A stretch of DNA of 64,000 nt from positions 558,001-622,000 of the forward strand of contig NZ_OY760916.1 of NCBI RefSeq assembly GCF_963664075.1, given 5' to 3'. Positions 1-7,061 of the stretch are shown here, piece after piece. Positions within the stretch are counted from its first letter, which is position 1. Each line of letters begins with the position of its first letter. The DNA comes from an uncultured Desulfobulbus sp. (GTDB taxonomy: Bacteria > Desulfobacterota > Desulfobulbia > Desulfobulbales > Desulfobulbaceae). The notes under the pieces were generated by a model. It was not told the origin of the DNA. It worked only from the letters and a program-made list of their open reading frames with translations, and searched no databases. Position numbers and translations under genes: made by a program.

Positions 1-432
1 CCGGTACCTGGCCTCACTTTCTGCAAGGGCCTGACGACTGGTTAAAAGTTCACGATTGAGGGTGTGCCGCTGGAGGGCCATGGTAATAGCCGCTGCCAGC
101 TCCCGTTCGGCCACCGGCTTGATCAGATAACCATAGGGGGCGGCATCTTTGGCCTGTTCCAGCAAAGATTCCTGGGAAAACCCGGTAAGAAAGAGAATTG
201 GGATATCGCTGCAGCGGTTGATCTCTTTGGCTGCCTCAATCCCGTTTTGTTCGCCGGCCAGCTCAATGTCCATTAAAACCAGATCAGGGCTGTGCTCCTG
301 GGCCAGGAGTATTGCTTCCTCTCCCGTGGCAACCGGGCCCAGAATGGTGTGCCCCAGTCGATCTAAGGTGGTTTGCAAATGGGCGGCAAGGATGCCGTCA
401 TCTTCAACGATGAGCAGAGATGCTTTGATCAT
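1..432 (-). CDS. Response regulator, N-terminal part (runs off window)
   Basis: Reading back from ATG at 432 gives a CheY-like receiver: acidic pair in LLIVEDD, phosphoacceptor Asp in LVLMDIEL, Thr in FLTGF and the conserved Lys in YLIKP. After the receiver a helical linker ends in ALAESEARYR, which commonly leads into a PAS domain, so the full protein is probably a receiver-PAS(-kinase) hybrid rather than a lone receiver. Its start overlaps the 3' end of the upstream histidine kinase by 29 bp, so the two are co-transcribed and the kinase is the likely phosphodonor. The C-terminus lies outside the window. Confidence 0.85.
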   Translation of the reverse strand, partial: MIKASLLIVEDDGILAAHLQTTLDRLGHTILGPVATGEEAILLAQEHSPDLVLMDIELAGEQNGIEAAKEINRCSDIPILFLTGFSQESLLEQAKDAAPYGYLIKPVAERELAAAITMALQRHTLNRELLTSRQALAESEARYR

Positions 433-2065
433 GGGAGTATCGTTTTCCGGGAGCAAAGGTAAGGGTCAAGGTTGTCCCCTGGGAGGCTTCAATATCGATG
501 CGTCCACCGAGTTGGTGTTCGCCAAGCATGCGCACCAGCAGCATTCCCAGACTTTGGCTGGATTTCTGGTCAATGTCATCCGGAAGTCCGATGCCGTTGT
601 CGCTCACTTGAAGACTGTAGACACCTTTATAGTGGCGCATGCATATGGTTACCCGGCACTCCTTCGGGGCGTTGTTGCCTGAGGGCGGTCGGGGAAAGGC
701 ATATTTGATGGCGTTGGTGAGCAGTTCGTTGACGATCAGGCCACAGGGGATAGCGATATCCAGAGAGCTTTCTACGTTCGGGGCGATGACCTGGAAGTTG
801 ATGTGGTCAGCAGGCAAGGCGCTGCGAAGATGATAGAGGAGAGCTTCCAGGTACTGCTGCATGCTGATACTCGCCAGGGTGTCAGCCTGGTAGAGGTGCT
901 CGTGGGCCAGAGCCATGGAGCGGATGCGGGCGACCAGTTCGATGAGGATCTGGCGGGTGTTTGTTTCAAGGGGGAGCTGAGCCTGCATCTCTAGAAGGCC
1001 GATTACCGAGGCCAGATTGTTTTTCACCCGGTGGTGCACCTCTTTGATGAGGACCTCCTTTTCCTGGAGCGCAGCTGCAAGGTTTTCCTCGATTTTCTTG
1101 CGCTCCCCCAGATCCACATCCACACAGAACAGCTCGGGATCCCCCTGGATGGGATGGATCAGCGCATGGCTGGAAAATACCTCCACGGCTGAACCGTCCT
1201 TATGCTGCAAGGTGAGTTCTGCAGGAGGGATGGGATCGCCTGTCTTTGACATCTGGGCGACTGCCTTTTGAACATCCCGTTGCATCTCTTGGGGAATAAT
1301 CAGCTCGAGCAGTTTTTTCCCAAGCGCTTCTTTCTGGCTGTACCCATACAGTTTTTCCGAGGCAGGATTCCAGAATCGAACCGTGCCGTCTGGTCCGTAC
1401 CCCTGAATGGAGACCAGGGGGATGTTGTTGATGAGTTGTCTGAACCGAGATTCGCTTTGCTGCAGTCGCAGCTCTTCTCGTTTTCGCAAAAAAACATCCC
1501 AGGCCAGGTCGCCAAGAATGGAGAGCTGGGTGACATCTTCATCGGTATACGCGGTATCGTTGTTGCCAACCCCGATAATGGCAACAATTTTTTGATGGCG
1601 AAAGATGGGGACTATCAGGTCACGAGTGAGAGGGACATGCCCTGGAGGGAGTCCTTTTTTGTGGGCAACAGCACGGTAGTCGTTGTGAATGACAGCTCTA
1701 TGTGTCTGGACACAGTCGACCCAGATACCGGCATCTTGCATATTGTAATGATATTGGTCACCAAGGGCATTGCAGGGGCCATGCAGGGTTCGATCGGACC
1801 AGGTCTGGAGGCTGACTGTTTGCTGATCCTGATCAAAGAGGTGGAAAAAACTCACGCGACTGGCGGTGAGATCTTCTGCTTCGTGCAGCAGACGGCGCAG
1901 GAGTGTGTCCAGAGAGAGGCTGGGGGCCGCCTCACTCAGTCGAAGTCGAGCCTGAAGCATCTGCTCGATTTTCTGGTGTCGAAAACGTTCAGCTTCCAGT
2001 TGTGACTTGAGTTGTGCAACCTGCTCTTGAAGCTGTTGGTCGGTCCTAGGTGCCGGATCGTTCAC
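404..2065 (-). CDS. GAF-PAS sensor histidine kinase (HisKA_2 type)
   Basis: Cytoplasmic sensor kinase of about 553 residues with no membrane segment. In order: a short coiled coil rich in Gln/Glu, a GAF-like domain (about residues 50-195), a PAS domain (about 205-330), a HisKA_2 dimerisation/phosphoacceptor box around VHHRVKNN, and an HATPase domain with N-box NELLTNAIKYAF and G-box DNGIGLPDD. The GTG at 2065 is preferred because AGGAAAGGG lies just upstream; an in-frame TTG at 2092 is the alternative. It overlaps the downstream response-regulator gene and probably phosphorylates it. The signal is unknown; GAF and PAS domains suggest a small ligand or redox cofactor. Confidence 0.87.
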   Translation of the reverse strand: MNDPAPRTDQQLQEQVAQLKSQLEAERFRHQKIEQMLQARLRLSEAAPSLSLDTLLRRLLHEAEDLTASRVSFFHLFDQDQQTVSLQTWSDRTLHGPCNALGDQYHYNMQDAGIWVDCVQTHRAVIHNDYRAVAHKKGLPPGHVPLTRDLIVPIFRHQKIVAIIGVGNNDTAYTDEDVTQLSILGDLAWDVFLRKREELRLQQSESRFRQLINNIPLVSIQGYGPDGTVRFWNPASEKLYGYSQKEALGKKLLELIIPQEMQRDVQKAVAQMSKTGDPIPPAELTLQHKDGSAVEVFSSHALIHPIQGDPELFCVDVDLGERKKIEENLAAALQEKEVLIKEVHHRVKNNLASVIGLLEMQAQLPLETNTRQILIELVARIRSMALAHEHLYQADTLASISMQQYLEALLYHLRSALPADHINFQVIAPNVESSLDIAIPCGLIVNELLTNAIKYAFPRPPSGNNAPKECRVTICMRHYKGVYSLQVSDNGIGLPDDIDQKSSQSLGMLLVRMLGEHQLGGRIDIEASQGTTLTLTFAPGKRYSHDQSISAHR

Positions 2066-2485
2066 GGGCCCTTTCCTCACGACTGCGTGCAAAGATTATA
2101 AGGTCCAGCTGGTTGTGGCGATGAAGGCAAAAGACTGCAGCCTGATGTGGCTTTGGGGTAACTCGGAGTATTTCTTGTGATTAATTAGGAAACCCTAGCA
2201 CAGAGCTGAGCGAACAACAAGAAGAACCTCGTGGGAGAAAAGGTAAAAGTCTGTCGTGAAATAATCTGTCGTTGAGGGATATTACGCAGCTCTATCACAC
2301 GCCCTGGGGAGAGTACAGTCTTTCAGGGAGAGCTGTGTTTTTGAGAAGAAGGGGGGGGCAAAAAAACTCTCCCCGGCGGATACAGCTGACCGGGGAGAGT
2401 GGGAGAGGATCAGGTGCCTGCATTCGAGGGGCGTTGCGGCAGTTTGGGAGGTGGATCCTGTTGCAACGCTGAATTCAGGTGAAAA
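2066..2485. other. Intergenic region without a gene
   Basis: 420 bp between the start of the kinase gene and the end of the porin gene, both on the minus strand. It should hold the kinase promoter, for which no clear -35/-10 pair stood out, and the porin terminator listed separately. No convincing coding frame was seen. Confidence 0.6.
2358..2400 (-). terminator. Rho-independent terminator of the porin gene
   Basis: Perfect 11-bp stem ACTCTCCCCGG (2366-2376) with CCGGGGAGAGT (2390-2400). Read on the minus strand it is followed by a T7 run, the standard intrinsic terminator layout, about 85 bp after the porin stop codon. Confidence 0.88.
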
Positions 2486-3232
2486 TCAGAAGGTGTAGGA
2501 CATGCTGACGCCACCGTAGACATTGGTCTGAACAGCATCTTCTGTTAAAACATCATCGTCCATGGAGTCGCTCAAAGCAAGGTTGGCCCCAATAGCTAAA
2601 CTATCAGTGACTTGGTAGCTCAATGAGCTGCTCAACGTATAGTTGTAAAATCCGCTGTCAGTGGCACCTGCATAATAGTTTGCGAAATTTTCAGTCGCGT
2701 AGCTGATAAGGCCCCCCAGGCTCAGGTTCGTTTTGTTGTTGATATCATAGGAATAGCCGAGTTCCAGAGAAATATAAAAACCATCAGCCATGTCGCAGTC
2801 GTAGTACACTGTGCCACCGATAGAAAACCCGTAACCTAGTTCATGGCTGAGGCCAATATAGAGCTCCGTGGTGCTTTCTGCTCCACTGAGATCGGGAAAA
2901 GTATATTCGATAATGCCTACATTTGCGTCGATAGTATCTAATGAAAAAGCATAATTTAAGGTGATGTCAATTTCAGAGAACTCACCACTGTGGTACTCAG
3001 GGTTGTAGCCATCATCAATATCCATGTTTCCCCAGACATTGATGGAAAATCCATTATCAGTGGCAACATCAACAGATGGTTGAAGGACGATACTGTTGTT
3101 GCTGGTCATGCCTCGCCAGACGTAAGCGCTGTTAAGGTCAACCGCAGCGGTTGCAGTTGCGGCCTCTGCTTGGGATACCCCACCAACAAGGGCCACTGCG
3201 GCAACAGCGGCCATAGAAAATACTCGTTTCAT
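2486..3232 (-). CDS. TorF-like putative porin, outer-membrane beta-barrel
   Basis: 248-residue exported protein. The ATG at 3232 is chosen because GGAGA lies 5 bases upstream and it opens a clean signal peptide (MKRVFSMAAVAAVALVGG, cleavage after SQAEA). The mature part alternates aromatic and polar residues in amphipathic strands, is rich in Gly/Tyr/Asp and ends in a C-terminal Phe, the outer-membrane assembly signature. The VDLNSAYVWRGM opening resembles the TorF family of putative porins. It probably forms a small channel; the substrate cannot be told. It is monocistronic, with its own terminator and an AT-rich upstream region. Confidence 0.82.
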   Translation of the reverse strand: MKRVFSMAAVAAVALVGGVSQAEAATATAAVDLNSAYVWRGMTSNNSIVLQPSVDVATDNGFSINVWGNMDIDDGYNPEYHSGEFSEIDITLNYAFSLDTIDANVGIIEYTFPDLSGAESTTELYIGLSHELGYGFSIGGTVYYDCDMADGFYISLELGYSYDINNKTNLSLGGLISYATENFANYYAGATDSGFYNYTLSSSLSYQVTDSLAIGANLALSDSMDDDVLTEDAVQTNVYGGVSMSYTF

Positions 3233-3556
3233 CTTGCTCTCCTTTTCTTTGACACATTCTTCATCAATAAGACATCTGATAGCTGAACAGCCCATGCAGC
3301 GCACTGTTGGCAAACCAGCCCGAAGAGGGCGCGACAGAGGCAAGCCAGGTTTTCACTCCTGAGGTCTAAAAGCATTTATGGTGCCAAAAAAAGGAGAGAA
3401 GAGGTGGCTTGGAAAAGGTATCAATTTTAGAATGTTACGACTGATAATCGCAACGAGGATAAAAATAGCGTGAGCGTTGTGTTACATTTTTATTAAATTT
3501 CGCTGAAAGAATTTGCAAAAATGTAACGATGAATTTTTATTGGAGCTGTGGCGTGC
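3233..3556. other. AT-rich upstream region of the porin gene
   Basis: 324 bp without a plausible gene, between the 3' end of the diadenylate cyclase gene and the porin start. It should carry the porin promoter and any operators. It contains two ATGTTAC/TGTAAC-like words in a strongly AT-rich stretch (about 3420-3535), but no promoter could be assigned with confidence. Confidence 0.5.
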
Positions 3557-5008
3557 TTACGGATTCGGGGAGGAGGGTTGGAGCACTTCTATGTCCACCT
3601 CGACATCGGGCCAGCGTTTGGCGGCCGGTTGGATGGTCGGGCGGGCGATAATTTTACAAAATATCTTTTTGTCCTCAGCTATGGATTCGAGGTAGATCGG
3701 TGTGGTCAGGACCTCATCTATGTTTTTGCTTTCGCGGGTGACCGGTACCGTGACCAGAACCGAGTCAGGACTGACAGTAATTTTTTTGATTTTTAAATTT
3801 CCCGGTAATTTCCCGATAATCTGGGGGCTGATGGCAACACGTTTTTCCATGACAGCAGCCAGGGTGACCTTGAGTTGTTGTGGTGATGTGTCCAGCAGCG
3901 AGACGCCCTTCGGGAGGCGAATGTTTTCACTGGTGATGATAATAGTCTGGGTCCCTTTGGCCATCTTGGAGAGATCAATTTTTACGCTGGGGGGATTCAT
4001 GGCCAGATTGTCGATATCGGTTTTGGGGCCCGTTATGTGCAGTTTGACCTCGTTTGCTTTATCACCAACCAGGACAAGCTCCTCGGCGGGGGAGGTGTAA
4101 TCAATGCTGACCGGCAGGACCCGTTCAACCACTTCCCGCTGGGAAAGCATCAGGGTCGACCAGAAGGCAACCGCAATAATCAGGCTTGCTGCAACCTGGA
4201 GCAGGGTTCGTTTGCGGATTTTAAAGGAGCTGTCCCGACGAAAAAAGCCCATTTGCATCTGGTGATCGACAATAGCCCGGGTGATCTCTTCAGGGCCCTG
4301 GGCAGGTTGCATGCTGCCATTGGTGAAGATTGAAACCTTGCCTCGCTCTTCAGAAACAACCAGCACAAGGGCATCTGTCTGTTCGGCAAGTCCCATGGCC
4401 GCATGATGACGGGTGCCATATTCTTCGGAGAGTCTGGTGGAAAGCGACATAGGCAAGCGGACCCCAAACTGGGTGAGCCGGTTGTCCTCGATGATGACCG
4501 CACCGTCATGGCCCGGTGAATTATGGTCAAAGATAGAGTAGATCAACGGGAGGGAAGGGACGGCGTTGAGTTGATAGCCTCCAGTGATCTTCTCTTTGAT
4601 GGGCTCTTTGCCAGGGAAAACAAGAATTGCTCCGGTCCGTTCTTCGGCCAGTTTCGACAGACTTTCTGCGATGAGGGTCTGGAGGGCTGTGTCTAGATCT
4701 TTGAGCCTATGGGGAGAAACTGAAACGGCTTTCTCCAAAACCTTGCGAAGCTCCGGCTGAAAAATAACGATCAGGCCAAGCACCGCCACGTGACTCACGT
4801 TCTGGTAGATCCATTCAATGCCTGTGAGGTTGAGCGCATTGGCCAGGATAAAAATAAGCAGCGCCAGGAGAATGCCTGCCATGATCTTCCAGGTACCGAG
4901 GCGAAGGAGGGTTCGATAGAGAAAAAAGAGACCAGCGCTGATCAGAAGAATATCAAGAACAGCTCTCCAGGTAATGTATTCTTGAATAAGAGCGAGGGGA
5001 AACCCCAT
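3557..5008 (-). CDS. Fused diadenylate cyclase (CdaA)-YbbR protein
   Basis: 483 residues. Three N-terminal hydrophobic helices (about 15-85) precede a DisA_N/DAC domain (about 100-255) with the catalytic HDGA (167-170) and TRHHAA (199-204) motifs, so it should condense two ATP to c-di-AMP in the cytoplasm. A further membrane helix (about 269-288) is followed by a long YbbR-like region of beta-rich repeats, probably outside the membrane. In Firmicutes these are two proteins, CdaA and its regulator CdaR; here they are one chain. The canonical RHR is RHH, which may be a normal family variant. GAAGG precedes the ATG. No glmM is adjacent. Confidence 0.9.
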   Translation of the reverse strand: MGFPLALIQEYITWRAVLDILLISAGLFFLYRTLLRLGTWKIMAGILLALLIFILANALNLTGIEWIYQNVSHVAVLGLIVIFQPELRKVLEKAVSVSPHRLKDLDTALQTLIAESLSKLAEERTGAILVFPGKEPIKEKITGGYQLNAVPSLPLIYSIFDHNSPGHDGAVIIEDNRLTQFGVRLPMSLSTRLSEEYGTRHHAAMGLAEQTDALVLVVSEERGKVSIFTNGSMQPAQGPEEITRAIVDHQMQMGFFRRDSSFKIRKRTLLQVAASLIIAVAFWSTLMLSQREVVERVLPVSIDYTSPAEELVLVGDKANEVKLHITGPKTDIDNLAMNPPSVKIDLSKMAKGTQTIIITSENIRLPKGVSLLDTSPQQLKVTLAAVMEKRVAISPQIIGKLPGNLKIKKITVSPDSVLVTVPVTRESKNIDEVLTTPIYLESIAEDKKIFCKIIARPTIQPAAKRWPDVEVDIEVLQPSSPNP

Positions 5009-5305
5009 GATTACGCCTTCATGGTTGACAGGGTCTTGAATTGGAGCACATTTATCAGTGTTTTGGGATCAATGTTTCGACATGACTCAATTAAACACGA
5101 GTATACCAAAAACCAACGGTCTGAAGAAGAATATTTCTCAGACATTTTGAGTGATTTCTGAACCCAGGGCGGTGCAGGGGGATGTGCCCCGGGCAGGGAA
5201 GACAGGAGCGAGAGGGGAACGGGCTGAGGGAACATACTTCTGCAATTGGCGTATTGCCCTTTGAAAAAGGCTTGATTTTTCATGGCACGCGGGTAATATA
5301 GGCTG

Positions 5306-5333
5306 TTGTGGAAAAATTCTTATTTGGTACACT
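5306..5333 (+). promoter_or_regulatory. Possible rpmB promoter
   Basis: TTGTGG (5306-5311) and TACACT (5328-5333) are separated by 16 bp, each matching four of six consensus positions for the housekeeping sigma factor. It would give an rpmB leader of roughly 110 nt that includes the hairpin at 5402-5427. Read by eye only. Confidence 0.4.
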
Positions 5334-5401
5334 CGCAAAAATAATTTAACGCAACAGGCCATCTTGGAGTGAATTCAAGGGTTTGAAGAGCACGGGACGA
5401 A

Positions 5402-5427
5402 CGTTCTCGACGCTTTTTGCGAGAACG
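5402..5427. repeat. Hairpin repeat CGTTCTCG/CGAGAACG in the rpmB leader
   Basis: Perfect 8-bp arms CGTTCTCG and CGAGAACG around a 10-nt loop containing GCTTTTT. Nearly the same unit, with longer arms, occurs at 51603-51632, so it is probably a dispersed palindromic element rather than a feature specific to the ribosomal gene. Confidence 0.75.
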
Positions 5428-5450
5428 ATAATTTATTGAGGAGAAAAAAC

Positions 5451-5645
5451 ATGGCCCGTAATTGTGAAATTTGTGGCAAAGGCCCCGCTACCGGCAATAA
5501 CGTCAGCCACGCTCATAACAAGACCCGTCGTCGGTGGTTGCCTAACCTGCAGAGAGTTCGGATGGTAACTGAGAACGGTGGTACCGTTCATGTACGTGCC
5601 TGCACCCGCTGCATCCGTTCCGGCGCAGTTGTGAAGCCTGCCTGA
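5451..5645 (+). CDS. rpmB: 50S ribosomal protein L28
   Basis: 64-residue L28 of the large ribosomal subunit. The start [12 protein letters not shown], the [14 protein letters not shown] core and the Cys pairs (C5xxC8 and CTRC near the C-terminus) mark a zinc-binding (C+) form. GAGGAG lies 7 bases before the ATG. It stands as a single-gene unit with a strong terminator directly after it. Confidence 0.97.
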   Translation: MARNCEICGKGPATGNNVSHAHNKTRRRWLPNLQRVRMVTENGGTVHVRACTRCIRSGAVVKPA

Positions 5646-5667
5646 TTTTTCCGGTTGCTGTATTGAA

Positions 5668-5701
5668 GGGCGAGTTGATCTGTTCATCTCGCCCTTTTTT
5701 T
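5668..5701 (+). terminator. Rho-independent terminator of rpmB
   Basis: GGGCGAG (5668-5674) pairs with CTCGCCC (5688-5694) and is followed by a run of seven T, 23 bases after the rpmB stop codon. Confidence 0.92.
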
Positions 5702-5705
5702 ATTG

Positions 5706-5759
5706 AACCTGAATTGGTGACGGCAAGTGGGCAATTCTGCATGCACACTGATTCAGGTT
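5706..5759. repeat. Palindromic repeat, AACCTGAAT/ATTCAGGTT arms
   Basis: Perfect 9-bp arms AACCTGAAT (5706-5714) and ATTCAGGTT (5751-5759) around 36 bp. The ends resemble the CTGAATCCGTGA/TCACGGATTCAG family found at 6957, 43248, 59131 and 63796, so it is treated as a divergent member. Confidence 0.55.
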
Positions 5760-5793
5760 GCAACAATCCGTAATTTTAAATTCCGAGAAGACT

Positions 5794-6051
5794 ATGAGCG
5801 AAGAAGAAATTCGATTATTATCCTACGAAGACGCCTCACGCCTTGTCGGCGCTATTCAGGAAGAAGAAGACATCGACAGGGCAAATCACCGCATCCTCAC
5901 CGTCTACAGCAGCACAGACAAAGAACTGTGTTGGTATGATTTTGACGAGGTGATGCGAGATGCCGGTGTGGCCGAGGGCGACCCCGAAGCCAAAGAAAAG
6001 GTCAGCGAATATATTTTGCATCATTTACCCGATTGGGTGCTTGATATCTGA
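5794..6051 (+). CDS. Small acidic hypothetical protein
   Basis: 85-residue, very acidic protein (MSEEEIRLLSYEDASRLV...) without signal peptide, membrane helix or motif that I recognise. GAGAAG lies 5 bases before the ATG; an in-frame TTG at 5758 has no better ribosome site and falls in the palindromic repeat. Predicted mostly helical. It sits alone between the rpmB terminator and the convergent SDR gene. Function unknown. Confidence 0.6.
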   Translation: MSEEEIRLLSYEDASRLVGAIQEEEDIDRANHRILTVYSSTDKELCWYDFDEVMRDAGVAEGDPEAKEKVSEYILHHLPDWVLDI

Positions 6052-6079
6052 ACAAACGCGATCCAACCTTGTACAGCCC

Positions 6080-6907
6080 TCATAAACTGCCCACAGGCAT
6101 GACGGAGGGCTGCTCCCCTCCCAGGACAAATCCTCCGTCCAGCCGCAGGACTGATCCGGTCATAAAATCAGCATCTCGTACCAGAAAGAGAACTGCCGCT
6201 GCCACCTCCTCAGGGGTGCCGGTCCGTGCCAGGGGCGTATGCTCCAGCAGATCCTGTTGTTGCTGCTCATTGAGCAGACCCCAGCCTCGTGTCCCCGGTC
6301 CGTGGCGTTGATCAATGAGCCCTAGCATCAGTTCGTTGACCCGTATCGAGGGCGCCCCCTGGCGCGCCCAGGTTTCAGTGAGAGAGGAAACACCTCGGTT
6401 GGCTGCGCTGTAGCCATCGTTGAAAAGCAGCCCTGCAACGCCGCTTCGCCCGGTGACCGCGGCGATGGAAGAGATGTTTACCACGGTAGCCTGGGGGCTG
6501 TGCTGTAACAGGGGGAATGCATGATCGAACACGAGCCACTTCGCCCGGAGGGTTGTGTCCATTTCCAGGTGCCACTGATCCTTGTTGATCTCCCGGTGAT
6601 AGCCGCCGTGTAAAATCGGCATTCCACCTCGTTCGATGTTATTGATCAGAATATCAAGTCTGCCAAATTTTTCCTGAATACGCTTCATGAGCTTGGCAAC
6701 GTCGTCCGGTGCACGGAGATCAATCTTCTGTGCGAAATGTTCACTCCCTTTGTCAGTAAATTCTTCGATCATGGCCTCGGCAGATTCGGGCCAGTCAAAC
6801 CAGGGCAGGGCCAGGCAAGCCCCTGCATCTGCAAGTGTTCTTGCGATAGCTAGACCTACGCCCCGGGTGGCACCTAAAACAAGTGCCTTTTTCCCCTCTA
6901 TTTGCAT
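6080..6907 (-). CDS. SDR-family oxidoreductase lacking the catalytic Lys
   Basis: 275 residues with a Rossmann fold: glycine motif GATRGVG near the N-terminus, LDILINN for the NNAG motif (here NNIE), VNISS supplying the Ser, and C-terminal PEEVAAAVLFLVRDADFMTGSVLRLDGG typical of classical short-chain dehydrogenases. The usual YxxxK reads YSAAN, so the lysine is Asn. It is therefore either catalytically atypical or a non-enzymatic member. The ATG at 6907 is preceded by GAGGAGG. It resembles enoyl-ACP reductase/ketoreductase-like SDRs in length; the substrate is unknown. Confidence 0.82.
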   Translation of the reverse strand: MQIEGKKALVLGATRGVGLAIARTLADAGACLALPWFDWPESAEAMIEEFTDKGSEHFAQKIDLRAPDDVAKLMKRIQEKFGRLDILINNIERGGMPILHGGYHREINKDQWHLEMDTTLRAKWLVFDHAFPLLQHSPQATVVNISSIAAVTGRSGVAGLLFNDGYSAANRGVSSLTETWARQGAPSIRVNELMLGLIDQRHGPGTRGWGLLNEQQQQDLLEHTPLARTGTPEEVAAAVLFLVRDADFMTGSVLRLDGGFVLGGEQPSVMPVGSL

Positions 6908-6956
6908 CTTGTTTTCCTCCTCGTCCTCACTATTGTTTACAAAACTGTTCCATACC

Positions 6957-7025
6957 TTGAATCCGTGAGCATTCACCAGTGCGTCAGTTTCGTTGTTCAG
7001 TTCCCGCCAGCCGTCACGTATTCAG
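6957..7025. repeat. Palindromic repeat (CTGAATCCGTGA family), copy 1
   Basis: TGAATCCGTGA (6958-6968) and TCACGTATTCA (7014-7024) are inverted copies with one mismatch, around 45 bp that includes GTTGTTCAG and CCCGCC. It occupies the divergent spacer between the SDR and M16 protease genes. Confidence 0.72.
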
Positions 7026-7061
7026 GAAAAGTACACATACACTAAGCAAATAGGTTCGACA

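Larger units (their letters stand above)
5009..5450. other. Intergenic region: divergent promoters and rpmB leader
   Basis: 442 bp between the divergent cyclase gene and rpmB. Short open frames here have no recognisable protein features. It contains a possible promoter for rpmB and a hairpin repeat, both listed separately. Confidence 0.6.

Noticed and set aside
5138-5362. Minus-strand frame beginning with an LFLRVYQIRIFPQQP-like start, reminiscent of YidD
   Set aside because: Only the first few residues resemble YidD; the conserved Cys-rich core is missing and no frameshift restores it. Probably a chance frame in the rpmB leader.
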